NCBI GenBank assembly: GCA_963782255.1
Contig: CAWAIS010000001.1
Location: 4,030,001-4,094,000 of the forward strand
Length of the DNA: 64,000 nucleotides
Source: Roseiarcus sp963782255
Lineage (GTDB): Bacteria > Pseudomonadota > Alphaproteobacteria > Rhizobiales > Beijerinckiaceae
Direction of reading: 5' to 3'
The notes beneath the pieces were generated by a model. It did no database searches and had not been told where the DNA came from. It was given only the letters and a program-made list of their open reading frames with translations. Position 1 is the stretch's first letter. Each line of letters starts with the position of its first letter. Below are positions 27,268 through 36,524 of this stretch, one piece after another. The position numbers and the translations under genes were made by a program.

Positions 27268-27764
27268 TCAGCGCAGCCCAGCGTATTCCATGGCGAACCT
27301 GCCGTCCGTCTCCGCGTCGAGCGCAGCTTCGAGCGCCGGCAGCATGCCCATCTCTTCTTTCTCCACATGCGCAGCGAGGGGCCCGGCGAGCGCCGCTCCG
27401 ACGGCTTGGAACTCCGCCCAGCGCGCGGGGTCTAAGGTATGCCCCAGTCCCTGCCGAGCAAGTTCGGCGAGCCGCCGCGCGCGCGGCAGCAGCTCTGCGT
27501 GCTCCTGCGTCAGCAGCACCGCCATCTCCTCCGCCCCCGCTTCGGCCAGAAACGGAAACAGGTGCAACTCCTCGAACGCGAAATGCGGCCCGAGTTCCAA
27601 CTCCACGGCGCGCGCCAACTCGCGTAGAAACGCCGCCACAGGCGGCGCAGCGCTGGGGGGTCCGCGGCCTGTCCGCGCCTCCCGAGCAGCGCCTCCAACT
27701 GCGCCAGCAGCGCCATCGTGGCGATGTGGTCGTCGTGCAACGAGCGGACGATGTGGTTTTGCAT
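27268..27764 (-). pseudogene. Hemerythrin-like (HHE) protein with a frameshift
   Basis: The start (ATG 27764) gives MQNHIVRSLHDDHIATMALL and QLEALLGRRGQAADPP. The body, VAAFLRELARAVELELGPHF, AFEELHLFPFLAEAG, LLTQEHAELLPRARRLAEL and HVEKEEMGMLPALEAALD, lies in another frame. The switch falls at or just after the C6 run near 27657-27662. His and Glu residues of the hemerythrin di-iron site (HDDH, HF-FEE-H, EH, H-EKEE) are otherwise all present. Sequence error is therefore as likely as real inactivation. It lies 71 bases after hbaD in the same operon and could bind oxygen. Confidence 0.65.
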
Positions 27765-27835
27765 CAGATAGTTCCTCGTTTGCCTCACGCCGTGGTCATG
27801 CGGCGCGCCGGACGCGGCGCCGCCGCAGTCCGCCG

Positions 27836-28810
27836 TCATCCGCCCTCCCACAGCGTATCCACGAGCCGCCGGGCCAAGCCCTGCATCGCCCGTCGGCGGT
27901 ATATCGCGCCGACGACCGTGGTGAGCAGCACGTTGGCCCGCTTGCGCAGGTTCTTCGCAAGGAGTGTAGCGGCGTCGCTATCCCAGGCCCGCCCGATCAG
28001 GTCGCCGGTGGAAACATCCAGCGGCGCCGAATTCGTGCCGGTGATCGCCACCCTGAGTTCAGCGATGACGTTCCGTTCGCGCCTGAGCGCCACCGCGACC
28101 CCGGCCAGCGGAAAGTCGATGGCGTCGCGAATGCGCGCCTTGGCGTAGGCTGCGCGGCGCCCTCCCTGCGGCGGCAACACCACCGCCGCTAGCGCCTCGT
28201 TGGCGGCCAGATTCACATGCGCGCCGCCGTCCTCGCGGAAGAAGGCGGTCATTTTGGCGCGGCGGACGCTGTCCGGACCGGCCACAACCGCGTCGCCGTC
28301 CAACACGATCAGCACCGGAGCGACGTCGCCATGATAGGTGGCGTAGCAACGGTCGCTCTTGGGCACGACATGGCATTTGTCGCCATTGTGCTTGAGACAA
28401 TAGCTGTTGGCCGCGCGCCACCATTCGCTCTGGTTATAGAAGATGCAGCGGGTGTCCTGGCAGAGATTGCCGCCCAAGGTCGCCGCCGCCTGGTGAGTGG
28501 GACCGGCCACTGAAAGCGCCGCCTCGGCCAGAGCCGGGTAGAGGGCGAGGACTTCGGGATGGCGGGCGAGTTCGGCCAGAGTCACTCCCGCGCCCAGCCA
28601 CAGCGAATCCCACTCCCGACGGATGTCCGCCAGACCGGCGACAGCCGTCAGGTCGATGAGGTCAGACGGCTCGCCCAGGCCACGTCGGAGATTGACCAGA
28701 AGATCGGTGCCGCCGGCCACGAAGCGCGTCGCCGCAGAGCCGGCCTTGAGCCGCACCGCCTCATCGAGGGTAGCCGGACGGTGATAGCGAAAATCCGGCA
28801 GGAGGTTCAT
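27836..28810 (-). CDS. hbaD: 4-hydroxybenzoyl-CoA reductase, beta (FAD/[4Fe-4S]) subunit
   Basis: 324 residues of the xanthine-oxidase-family FAD subunit: FVAGGTDLLVNLRRGLGEP and AGPTHQAAATLGGNLCQDTR. An extra loop absent from ordinary xanthine dehydrogenases carries Cys122, Cys138, Cys146 and Cys155 (CIFYNQSEWWR ... YCLKHNGDKCHVVPKSDRC). These positions coincide with the extra [4Fe-4S] ligands known in Thauera HcrB, a strong specific marker of 4-hydroxybenzoyl-CoA reductase. It is coupled to hbaC by an ATGA overlap. Confidence 0.94.
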   Translation of the reverse strand: MNLLPDFRYHRPATLDEAVRLKAGSAATRFVAGGTDLLVNLRRGLGEPSDLIDLTAVAGLADIRREWDSLWLGAGVTLAELARHPEVLALYPALAEAALSVAGPTHQAAATLGGNLCQDTRCIFYNQSEWWRAANSYCLKHNGDKCHVVPKSDRCYATYHGDVAPVLIVLDGDAVVAGPDSVRRAKMTAFFREDGGAHVNLAANEALAAVVLPPQGGRRAAYAKARIRDAIDFPLAGVAVALRRERNVIAELRVAITGTNSAPLDVSTGDLIGRAWDSDAATLLAKNLRKRANVLLTTVVGAIYRRRAMQGLARRLVDTLWEGG

Positions 28811-31125
28811 GACCCAACTCCCCCCTTGGCGTCCAGCAACTCTGCGACACGTTCCGGGGTCAGCGGCAGGGCGTAGGGGCGAATCCCCGTAGCCTCGTGG
28901 AGCGCATCCATCACCGCCGGCAGGAAGCCGGCGAGCATGCCTTCGCTGGCCTCTTTGGCGCCGAACGGTCCGTTGGGGTCGATGCTCTCAACGATGAACA
29001 CCTCAATATCCGGACTTTCCGCCATCGTTGGAACGCGGTAATCTAGAATATTGGCGTGCATCATGCGGCCCTGGTCGAAGCGGGTTTCCTCCGACATCGC
29101 TTGGCCCATGCCCATCCACACCCCGCCCTGGATCTGGCCCTCGACCGCCAAGGGATTGATGGCGCGCCCGACGTCCACCGCCACCCACACCTTGTGCGCG
29201 GTGACCTTGGCGGTCACTTCATCGACCGAGCATTCGACGACCTGCGCGGCGTAGCAGAAGCCCATGGTGGCCCCGATGGCGCTCCCCCGGACCTTCTTGT
29301 CGCCCATGAATTCCGCAGGACTTGTAAAGGCGCCCTGGACGGTGATCGGGCCGGTGTCGACCAGCGCCGCCTTGACCACCTCGGAGAAGGACAGGCCCGG
29401 GTCCTGGCCGGCGACCCGAAAGATTTCGCCATCGCAGTCGACGCTTTCGGGGTTGGCGTCGAGCTTCCGGGCCGCCGCCGCAATCAGGATGCTCTTCAAT
29501 TTTGTTGCGGCCTCGATCGCAGCGTTGCCGACCATGAACGTGACCCGTGAGGAATAGGAACCGTTATCCTTGGGGGTGAGCGCGCTGTCGGCGGAAATGA
29601 CCCGGAGCCGGCTCCAGTTCACCCCCATGACCTGGGCCACCATCTGCGCCACCATGGTGTTGGACCCCTGGCCGATGTCGGCAGCGCCGGTCAGCACCGT
29701 GACGCCGCCATCGAAATCCACTCGGAGGTTGACGATGGCGTGTGGTTCGCCCGTCCAGTGCTTGGGCGTTGTCGTTCCGGAGACGAAGTGCGAGCACGCG
29801 AGGCCCAGCCCGCGACCTTTCGGCATGTTGCCGCGCCGCTCGGCCCAGCCCGAGGCCTTCATCACCGCGTCCAGACAGTCGGGCAGCCCGTAACTCATCA
29901 CCCTCTGGGCGTAGGCCGTCGTGTAAGGGACGGCGGGCAGCAGATTGATCCGCCGGACGGCGAACGGGTCGAGGCCGAGCTCGGCGGCCATCTCGTTCAT
30001 CAGCGCCTCGAACGCGGCGCGCGGGTCGACGGTGCCGTGGCCGCGTTGCGCGCCGCAAGGCGGGGTATTGGTGTAGACTCGCCAGCCGTCGTGCTTGATC
30101 GCAGGGATGTCGTAGATCCCGTGCAGCAGAGCCCCGGTGTAGAGGATGGATATGACGCCGTAACTCGCATAAGCTCCGCCGCGCTGCGTGGCCTGAAGGT
30201 GGCAGGCGGTCAGCTTTCCGTCCCTGGTCATGCCCAGCTTGACCGTCACGTCGGTTTCCGGGCGGCCTCGATGGGCGATGAAGGTTTCTTCCCGGGTCTG
30301 CGGAAGGCGCACGGCGCCGCGCGCCTTGCGGGCCAGCAAAGCGGCGATGATCTCAAAGTGCAGGCATTCCGTCCGGGCGCCAAAGCCGCCGCCCACGAAG
30401 GGTTTGATCACCCGGACCTGCGCCTCCTCCATCTCGAGGCATTTCGCCACATTGAGGAGGACGTAATAGGGAACCTGAGTCGTTGTGTGGACGGTCAGGC
30501 GGTCCCGTTCGGCATCGTATTCGGCCAGGGTGGCGTTGGGCTCGATATGGACGTGGTTGACCTCGGCAAAATGATAGGTTCTCTCCCGCACCAGATCGGC
30601 CGCGCGGAACCCGGCCTCGGCATCGCCAAACTCGCTGTGGACCTCGCGGAGGATGTTGTTGGGCTTTTCTGCGTGGATGGGTTCGGCGCCGGGCGCCATC
30701 GCCTTGCGGGCGTCGAAATAGGCCGGCAGCTTTTCGTATTCGACGCGGATCAGCTTGATCACCGCTGCAGCGGTGGCCTCGTCGATCGCCGCCACGGCCG
30801 CCACCGGGTCGCCGCGATAACGAACCTTTTCGCGGGCCAACGGAAATTCGTTCTCGGTGATCGGCAGCACGCCGAACCGGACCTTGCAGTCCGCCCCCGT
30901 ACACACCGCCGCAACACCCTCAAGCGCCTCGGCCGCCGAGGTATCGATGGACACGATGCGGGCATGAGGCACGGGTGAGCGCAAGACCCGGCCGCAGAGC
31001 GCGCCGGGCGCGGGCAGATCGGCGGTGAATCGCGCCTTGCCAGTGACTTTTTCAACGCCGTCGATCAGCGGGGTGCGCACGCCGACCGAACCGATGCCGT
31101 TCTTCTTCAGCGTCTGGACGCTCAT
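28807..31125 (-). CDS. hbaC: 4-hydroxybenzoyl-CoA reductase, alpha (molybdenum) subunit
   Basis: 772 residues of the molybdopterin-binding xanthine oxidase family: RTPLIDGVEKVTGKARFTAD at the start, PFVGGGFGARTECLHFEI, RGHGTVDPRAAFEALMNEMA, LTGAADIGQGSNTMVAQMV and, near the end, NGPFGAKEASEGMLAGFLP holding the active-site Glu. The enzyme removes the para-hydroxyl of 4-hydroxybenzoyl-CoA to give benzoyl-CoA, feeding the bcr operon product. Start ATG 31125 (MSVQTLKKNGIGSVGVR) overlaps the hbaB stop. Confidence 0.93.
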   Translation of the reverse strand: MSVQTLKKNGIGSVGVRTPLIDGVEKVTGKARFTADLPAPGALCGRVLRSPVPHARIVSIDTSAAEALEGVAAVCTGADCKVRFGVLPITENEFPLAREKVRYRGDPVAAVAAIDEATAAAVIKLIRVEYEKLPAYFDARKAMAPGAEPIHAEKPNNILREVHSEFGDAEAGFRAADLVRERTYHFAEVNHVHIEPNATLAEYDAERDRLTVHTTTQVPYYVLLNVAKCLEMEEAQVRVIKPFVGGGFGARTECLHFEIIAALLARKARGAVRLPQTREETFIAHRGRPETDVTVKLGMTRDGKLTACHLQATQRGGAYASYGVISILYTGALLHGIYDIPAIKHDGWRVYTNTPPCGAQRGHGTVDPRAAFEALMNEMAAELGLDPFAVRRINLLPAVPYTTAYAQRVMSYGLPDCLDAVMKASGWAERRGNMPKGRGLGLACSHFVSGTTTPKHWTGEPHAIVNLRVDFDGGVTVLTGAADIGQGSNTMVAQMVAQVMGVNWSRLRVISADSALTPKDNGSYSSRVTFMVGNAAIEAATKLKSILIAAAARKLDANPESVDCDGEIFRVAGQDPGLSFSEVVKAALVDTGPITVQGAFTSPAEFMGDKKVRGSAIGATMGFCYAAQVVECSVDEVTAKVTAHKVWVAVDVGRAINPLAVEGQIQGGVWMGMGQAMSEETRFDQGRMMHANILDYRVPTMAESPDIEVFIVESIDPNGPFGAKEASEGMLAGFLPAVMDALHEATGIRPYALPLTPERVAELLDAKGGVGS

Positions 31126-31592
31126 CGCGTCGCCTCCAGAGCAGCGGCTTCGACCGAATCGATGATCTTCACATAGCCGGTGCAACGGCAGAGATTGCCG
31201 GCCAGCGCCGCCTTGATCCTATCGCGGCTGGGATTGGGATCGCGGCGCAGCAGCGCTTCGGCCGCCATGATCATGCCCGGGGTGCAAAAGCCGCACTGGG
31301 CGCCAAGCTTCTCATGGAACTGCTGTTGCAGCCGGCTCAGGCGGCCGCCCTTCGCCAGGCCCTCGATGGTCTCGACCCGCCGGCCCTGCATTTGCACCGC
31401 CAGGGTGGAACAAGCGAGGCGCGGCTGATCGTCCACCAGCACGGTGCAGGCGCCGCATTCGCCGCCGTCACAGCCCTGTTTGGAGCCAGTCAGCCCCAGC
31501 TTCTCGCGCAGGAAGTCCAGCAGCAGCATGCCATCGGGAACCATCTCCTCTCGCGCACGCCCATTGACGGTCAACGTCAGTATCGATTTCAT
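31122..31592 (-). CDS. hbaB: 4-hydroxybenzoyl-CoA reductase, gamma (2x[2Fe-2S]) subunit
   Basis: 156 residues with a plant-type ferredoxin domain (GSKQGCDGGECGACTVLVDD ... LAC) and a C-terminal [2Fe-2S] domain (CGFCTPGMIMAAEALL and LAGNLCRCTGYVKIIDSV). This is the small subunit of the molybdenum hydroxylase family and matches HcrC/HbaB in length. The start overlaps the ligase stop (TGATG). Gene order ligase-gamma-alpha-beta is that of R. palustris hbaABCD. Confidence 0.93.
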   Translation of the reverse strand: MKSILTLTVNGRAREEMVPDGMLLLDFLREKLGLTGSKQGCDGGECGACTVLVDDQPRLACSTLAVQMQGRRVETIEGLAKGGRLSRLQQQFHEKLGAQCGFCTPGMIMAAEALLRRDPNPSRDRIKAALAGNLCRCTGYVKIIDSVEAAALEATR

Positions 31593-33235
31593 CAGGCGCC
31601 TCCCGCATGATTTTCATATCGGCGCGGCGCCGACGGCCGCTTGGCGCCGGACGCCGGCTCGAGCCGCTGGCGCAAGGCGAACCGCTGGATTTTGCCTGTC
31701 GCGGTTTTTGGCAATTCCGACACGAAGCGCACCCAGCGCGGATACTTGTAGGGGGCCAGCAGCGCCTTGCAGTGGCGTACCAGATCCGCCTCGATCCCAT
31801 CCGGAACTTCGCGCTCGGCCTGCTTGGGCACGATCCACGCCTCCGGCTTGACCAGCCCGTCCGCGTCCTCGCGCCCGACCACCGCGGCTTCCAACACGTA
31901 TGGATGTTCGATCAGCGCCGCCTCGATCTCGATCGGCGAACACCAGATGCCGCCTACCTTCAGCATGTCGCTACTACGGCCGCAATAGGAGTACGCGCCG
32001 TCCGCGCTGACGCAGTAGATATCGCCAGTGTCAAACCAGCCATCGACCACGATCGGCTTCGGGTTGCGCCAATACGACTTGGCGATAAACTCGCCGCGGA
32101 GGAACAGACGTCCGGGCGCGCCGTGCGGCAGTTCGGCGCCTTCGTCATTCACAACCTTCGCCTGATAGCCCCATACGGGTCTGCCGCTGGCTCCTGGCGT
32201 CACATCGCCCGGCCGGTTTGCGATGTAGATGTGGCCCGCCTCGGTCGAGCCGACCCCGTCGAGGATGTCGATCCCGGTGAGTTGACGCCAGGTTTCGAGA
32301 ATGCGCGCCGGCAGCGCTTCGCCGGCCGAAACGCAGGCGCGCACCGAAGACAGATTCGGACGCCGTTGCGGCAGTTCGGCTATCTGGCGGGCAAAGAGAG
32401 TCGGCACGCCGAAGAACAAAGTTGGCCGGAAGCGTTCGATAGCGGCGAAGGTGCTTTCCGGCGTCGGCCGATCCGGCATCAATACCGAAGTTCCGCCGGT
32501 CCACAGCGGGAAGCTCATCGCATTGCCTAAGCCGTAGGAGAAGAACAACTTCGCCGCCGAGAAAAATACGTCATCGGCCACCGCGCCAAGGGTCTCCACG
32601 GCGTAATGCTGGCCCGTCAGCGCCAGCGTGCGGTGCGAGTGCACCACGCCCTTCGGCCGGCCAGTCGAGCCGGACGAATAGAGCCAATAACAATCATCCT
32701 CGGATCCCGCCGCCGCCGGTTCGAGCTCGGAAGCCGCCGCGCCCATGGTCGCCGGCAATGAAGGCCCCTCACCCGATGTGCGGAGCACGACGTTCGGGCG
32801 GTGGCGCGCCCCGCCGAGCGCGGCCTCGATCTCGACCGCCAGCTCGGGAGAGAAGGCGATGCCCGCACACTCCGAATCCTCGATGAAGTAGGCATAGTCG
32901 ACGGCGCGAAGCAGCGTATTGAGAGGCACGGGGACGATCCGGCTTTGATTGCCCCCCAGAACAGATAGAAGAACGCGCGCTCGTCAAGCACCGCCATCAG
33001 GAGCCGGCTCCCGCGCGGCATGCCGAGGCCGAGCAGCGCATTGCCGCATCTCGCGACGCGTTCGGCCAGGACGGCGTAGCTTAACTCCTCCTCGACGGTC
33101 CGGATTGCGATCTTCGCGCTGCGCCCCTCGACCAGGTGACGATCGATAAAGGCCGCGGCGGAGTTGAATCGGGGTGCGAAACACAGGCGGCTGCCGGCCG
33201 GACTCGAACTCGATGGCGATTGAGTTATCCTTCAT
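31592..33235 (-). pseudogene. hbaA: 4-hydroxybenzoate/benzoate-CoA ligase with two apparent frameshifts
   Basis: AMP-forming ligase of the benzoate-CoA ligase family. ATG 33235 (MKDNSIAIEFESGRQPPVF) is read until a frame break near 33165 (ATTCAACTCC). The second frame gives AAAFIDRHLVEG, ARCGNALLGLGMPRGSRLL and DERAFFYLFWGAIKAG. A second break near 32935, where GCCGGATCG lacks one G relative to the expected GCCGGGATCG, leads to VPLNTLLRAVDYAYFIEDSE. From there the protein is intact, with the AMP motif YSSGSTGRPKGVVHSH and the C-terminal PKTATGKIQRF lysine. All domains are present, so both breaks may be sequence errors. HbaA is chosen over BadA from the operon context only. Confidence 0.8.
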
Positions 33236-33423
33236 CACGTCCCCGTTTCGGTCTGTGGCGTGCGAGCGCCGCGAAGAGTCTGGGCATCGGCGCAAAATGG
33301 TGATCTAATGCCGGATTGGGACGTCGAAGCCGCGGGATGCGGCGTCGAAGTCCGCTCCCGCCGCTGAACGCTGACCCGCCGCGGCGCGGCCAAATTCCGA
33401 CGGAAGGTGGCGCTGGATTGCGA
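33236..33423. promoter_or_regulatory. Divergent region between the hba operon and the BadL/BadM-like genes
   Basis: 188 bases separate the ligase start (ribosome site GGGGACGTG) from the acetyltransferase start. The region should hold promoters for both directions and is the natural target of the BadM-like repressor. I could not find a clear sigma70 pair or a perfect palindrome. The GC-rich repeats GTCGAAGCCG and GTCGAAGTCC (about 33322-33355) are only suggestive. Confidence 0.35.
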
Positions 33424-33906
33424 ATGGTGAACCGAATGACAAAGACCAACCGGACGGGCCCCAACGAGCTCCTGCCAATTCGGTCCGCCACCTTGGCGGA
33501 CGTGCCGGGGGTGATCGCGCTCGACAAGGAGGTTACCGGCCTCATCAAGCCCGGCTACTGGCATGACATGTTCGAGCGCTATGGGGCGCGGCCGGGCGAC
33601 TCGAGGATATTCCTGGTCGCCGAGAATGCGGGCTGCATTGGCGGCTTCATCATTGGCGAGGTCCGCGCGTGGGAGTTTGGCTCCTCGCCCAGCGGCTGGA
33701 TCTTTGCCGTTCAGGTCCAGGCCCGGCAACGCCTTCATGGTCTCGGCTCGCGTCTCTTCAACGCGGTCTGCGAGAGCTTCCGGGCCGCTGGCGTCGATCG
33801 CGTCCGCACGATGGTGGCACCCGACAACACCCTGATCCATTCCTTCTTCCGAAGCCAGGGAATGATGGCCGGGCCTTTCATCGAATTGGAGATGCGGCTT
33901 GACTGA
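33424..33906 (+). CDS. badL: BadL-like GNAT acetyltransferase
   Basis: 160 residues, one GNAT domain: LPIRSATLADVPGVIALDKE, then the acetyl-CoA-binding region VQVQARQRLHGLGSRLFNAV and VDRVRTMVAPDNTLIHSFF. ATG 33424 (MVNRMTKTN) is chosen; a second ATG at 33436 is possible. The pair acetyltransferase plus Rrf2 regulator reproduces badL-badM of R. palustris, next to aromatic CoA-ligase genes. The family is clear. The target (protein lysine or small molecule) is not known from the sequence. Confidence 0.75.
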   Translation: MVNRMTKTNRTGPNELLPIRSATLADVPGVIALDKEVTGLIKPGYWHDMFERYGARPGDSRIFLVAENAGCIGGFIIGEVRAWEFGSSPSGWIFAVQVQARQRLHGLGSRLFNAVCESFRAAGVDRVRTMVAPDNTLIHSFFRSQGMMAGPFIELEMRLD

Positions 33907-33945
33907 CTCCCCCATGCCCATTCTGGAGCGCGCGAGGCCGCTCAC

Positions 33946-34413
33946 ATGAGGTTGCAGAAGGCCACCGCCATCGCACTCTACGCGGTGCTGGAACTCGCCC
34001 TTGATCCCGCGCGCCAACTGACGGCCGTCGAGATCGCTGAAAAATATGGGGTTTCCGCCCACCACTTGGCCAAGGTGCTGCGCGACCTCAGACGCGGCGG
34101 ATTGGTCGATTCGGTGCGCGGCGCCGGCGGCGGCTTTCGCTTCGCCGGCGACGCCAAACGGCTGACCTTGATGGACGTGATTCAGCTCTTCGAAGATGTC
34201 AGCGCTGATGCCGACGAACTGCCGCCGCAGTCTACTGGCCAGGAGATCGCACAGGGACTGCGGTTCGTGCTGACCGAGCTTGACACGCAGTCCGCTGCGA
34301 CGCTGCGCTCGATCACCATCTCGACCATGCTGAAGCTGGTCGCGCGGCGTGCCTGGACCACCGCCGCAACCGAGACAAAGCCGAGACGGCGGACAGCTGG
34401 GCGTGCGCAATAG
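33946..34413 (+). CDS. badM: Rrf2-family repressor, BadM-like
   Basis: 155 residues with the Rrf2 winged helix: RLQKATAIALYAVLELALDP, LTAVEIAEKYGVSAHHLAKV (recognition helix) and LVDSVRGAGGGFRFAGDAKR (wing). The Cys triad that binds an Fe-S cluster in IscR/NsrR is absent, as in BadM, which represses benzoate genes in R. palustris independently of a cluster. It lies 39 bases after the BadL-like gene, presumably co-transcribed. Its operator probably lies in the divergent region upstream. Confidence 0.82.
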   Translation: MRLQKATAIALYAVLELALDPARQLTAVEIAEKYGVSAHHLAKVLRDLRRGGLVDSVRGAGGGFRFAGDAKRLTLMDVIQLFEDVSADADELPPQSTGQEIAQGLRFVLTELDTQSAATLRSITISTMLKLVARRAWTTAATETKPRRRTAGRAQ

Positions 34414-34523
34414 GCCATCTCCCGTTTGACTGGCGCGCTGCCGCGCAACGGGCCGCGCCGATGCATGAGAACGGCTTTGCGACAGTCGCCTCAGGCTCCA
34501 GCGGGATGACCGTTCCTTTGCCA

Positions 34524-35321
34524 TCAGACGCCACTGATCTGGAGCATGTGGCCGCCGTCGACGACAAAAGTCGCGCCGGTAATATAGGCGCCCGCCTTGG
34601 GAGCAGCGAGCAGCAACAGGACGCCGTCGAGGTCGCCCTCCTGCCCGAAGCGGCGCATCGGCACGTGGTTCGCCAGGCTCGCACCCTCGCCCGTCAGCCA
34701 GCTGTCGTTCAGTTCGGTGACGAAATATCCGGGCGCAATCGCATTTGCGCGGATGTGATGCCTGGCGAACTCGAATCCCATAACCTTGGTGAGTTGCATG
34801 ACGGCCGCCTTTGACACGGCGTAACTGGCGATGCTCCGCCCGACGCCGAATGAGGCGATCGAGGCAATATTCACGATCGCGCCGCGCCTACCGGCTGCAG
34901 CCATTCCCTGCGCGGCGAGCACGCCTACTGATCGGACGGCGTCGAGATTGACAGCCATAGTTTCAGACCACGCTGCCTTGTCTCCGTCGATAAGGCGGCC
35001 TGGTCGCGAAATGCCAGCGTTGTTGACGCAGATCGTCACCGTGCCGAAGCGATCCGCGGCCGCGTCGAAGGCGTGGCGCATCTGGGTTTCGTTCGTGACG
35101 TCAGCTTCGAACCCTTCCGACTCGCCGCCGGCCACCGCGATCTCGGCGGCGATTGCGGCGAGGCGCTTCTTGCGCCTGGCGACAAGGACGACCTTCGCGC
35201 CGATGGCCGCGAGGACGCGGGCGAAGCGTTCGCCGAATCCGGACGAGGCGCCAGTGACGAGCGCGACTTCGCCGCTCAGGTCGAACAGATTGGCAGCTTT
35301 CATCGCGGACTGATCAGGCAA
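34524..35321 (-). CDS. Short-chain dehydrogenase (3-hydroxyacyl-CoA dehydrogenase type)
   Basis: 265 residues, classical SDR: VALVTGASSGFGERFARVLA (NAD site), VNNAGISRPG, catalytic SIASFGVGRSIASYAVSKAA and the C-terminal TGATFVVDGGHMLQISGV. I prefer the TTG start at 35321 because GAGGAGGAG lies just upstream; the in-frame ATG at 35303 lacks a ribosome site. Last gene of the operon with acyl-CoA dehydrogenase and enoyl-CoA hydratase, so it may perform the 3-hydroxyacyl-CoA oxidation step. A similar gene trio accompanies aerobic 2-aminobenzoyl-CoA or salicylyl-CoA pathways. Confidence 0.78.
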   Translation of the reverse strand: MPDQSAMKAANLFDLSGEVALVTGASSGFGERFARVLAAIGAKVVLVARRKKRLAAIAAEIAVAGGESEGFEADVTNETQMRHAFDAAADRFGTVTICVNNAGISRPGRLIDGDKAAWSETMAVNLDAVRSVGVLAAQGMAAAGRRGAIVNIASIASFGVGRSIASYAVSKAAVMQLTKVMGFEFARHHIRANAIAPGYFVTELNDSWLTGEGASLANHVPMRRFGQEGDLDGVLLLLAAPKAGAYITGATFVVDGGHMLQISGV

Positions 35322-35342
35322 AGTCGCTCCTCCTCGGTGCGT

Positions 35343-36524
35343 TCAGGTCTGGGCGTCTGCGAGAACACGGGTCGCAATGATCATTTTTTGGACTTCGCTC
35401 GCGCCCTCATAGATCCGCAGCGCCCGGATCTCGCGGTAAAGTCTCTCGGCGATATGGCCGTGCGTGACGCCGAGGCCGCCGAAAATCTGCACAGCGGAAT
35501 CGATCGCCTTCTGCGCCTCCTCGGTCGCGAAGAGTTTCGCCATGCTCAATTCGCGGCTGATACGGGCGCGTGTGACGTCCTTGGTCCAGGCGGCGCGGTA
35601 GATCAGCAGAGCCGCGGCGTCGATGGCGAGCGCCATGTCGGCGAGCTTGGCGCGGGTGAGTGGGAGATCAGACAGCGGCTGACCGAACAGCTTGCGCGTC
35701 CGGGCGTGTCGCACTGCCTCGTCAAGCGCGCGGCGCGCGAAACCGAGGGCGGCCGCGCCGACGGTCGGGCGGAAGACATCGAGCGTGGCCATGGCGATGC
35801 GGAAGCCGTCGCCCGGCGCGCCGAGCATATCGGCGCGGGAGACTTTCACGCCGTCGAACGCGAGCGCGCCGATCGGGTGCGGCGCGATCAAGTCGATCAC
35901 TTTCGAGACCGAGAACCCTGGCGCATCGGCTTCCACGATGAAGGCCGAAAGGCCCTTGGCGCCCGGGTCTTCGCCCGTGCGCGCGAAGACGACGTACAGC
36001 TTGGCGATGCCGGCATTCGATATCCATGTCTTCGCGCCATCGAGGCGCCACTGGGCGCCGTCCGGCTTAGCCCGCATTGCGAGCGCGGAAACGTCGGAGC
36101 CTGCCTCAGCCTCCGACAGGGCGAAGCCCGAGATCACGTCTCCCTGCGCGACCCCGGGCAGCCAGCGCGCCTTCTGCTGGTCGGTGCCGAACAGGCTGAT
36201 CGGACCGCTGCCGAGGCCCTGCATGGCAAAGCTGAAGTCGGCCAAACCCGCGTGGCGCGCCAGCACCTCCCGGCAAATGCAGAGGCTGCGCGCGTCCAGC
36301 GGCCCGTGCAGCGCGCCATCGCGGCCGCCGACGGCTGTCGCGAGAAAGCCCGCCTCGCCCATGGCCGCGACCAGGCGACGAACGATCGCCGCCGCGCCGG
36401 CGCTAGACTCGTCGGCGCCGTCCAAGGCCGCCAAGCTGGCGCCAGCCCAAGCGTCGACGCGATCGTACAGGTCCCGATGCTGTGGCTCCAGGAACGGCCA
36501 GGAGAGGAAGGTGCGGTCGGCCAT
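35343..36524 (-). CDS. Acyl-CoA dehydrogenase
   Basis: 393 residues. FAD/substrate motif GFALSEAEAGSDVSALAMRA, WRLDGAKTWISNAGIAKLYV, and C-terminal helical domain with QIFGGLGVTHGHIAERLYRE and EGASEVQKMIIATRVLA, which positions the catalytic Glu in the EG dipeptide. ATG 36524 shares one base with the stop of the preceding hydratase gene (TGATG). Natural substrate unknown; the operon suggests an alicyclic or omega-carboxyacyl-CoA. Confidence 0.85.
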   Translation of the reverse strand: MADRTFLSWPFLEPQHRDLYDRVDAWAGASLAALDGADESSAGAAAIVRRLVAAMGEAGFLATAVGGRDGALHGPLDARSLCICREVLARHAGLADFSFAMQGLGSGPISLFGTDQQKARWLPGVAQGDVISGFALSEAEAGSDVSALAMRAKPDGAQWRLDGAKTWISNAGIAKLYVVFARTGEDPGAKGLSAFIVEADAPGFSVSKVIDLIAPHPIGALAFDGVKVSRADMLGAPGDGFRIAMATLDVFRPTVGAAALGFARRALDEAVRHARTRKLFGQPLSDLPLTRAKLADMALAIDAAALLIYRAAWTKDVTRARISRELSMAKLFATEEAQKAIDSAVQIFGGLGVTHGHIAERLYREIRALRIYEGASEVQKMIIATRVLADAQT

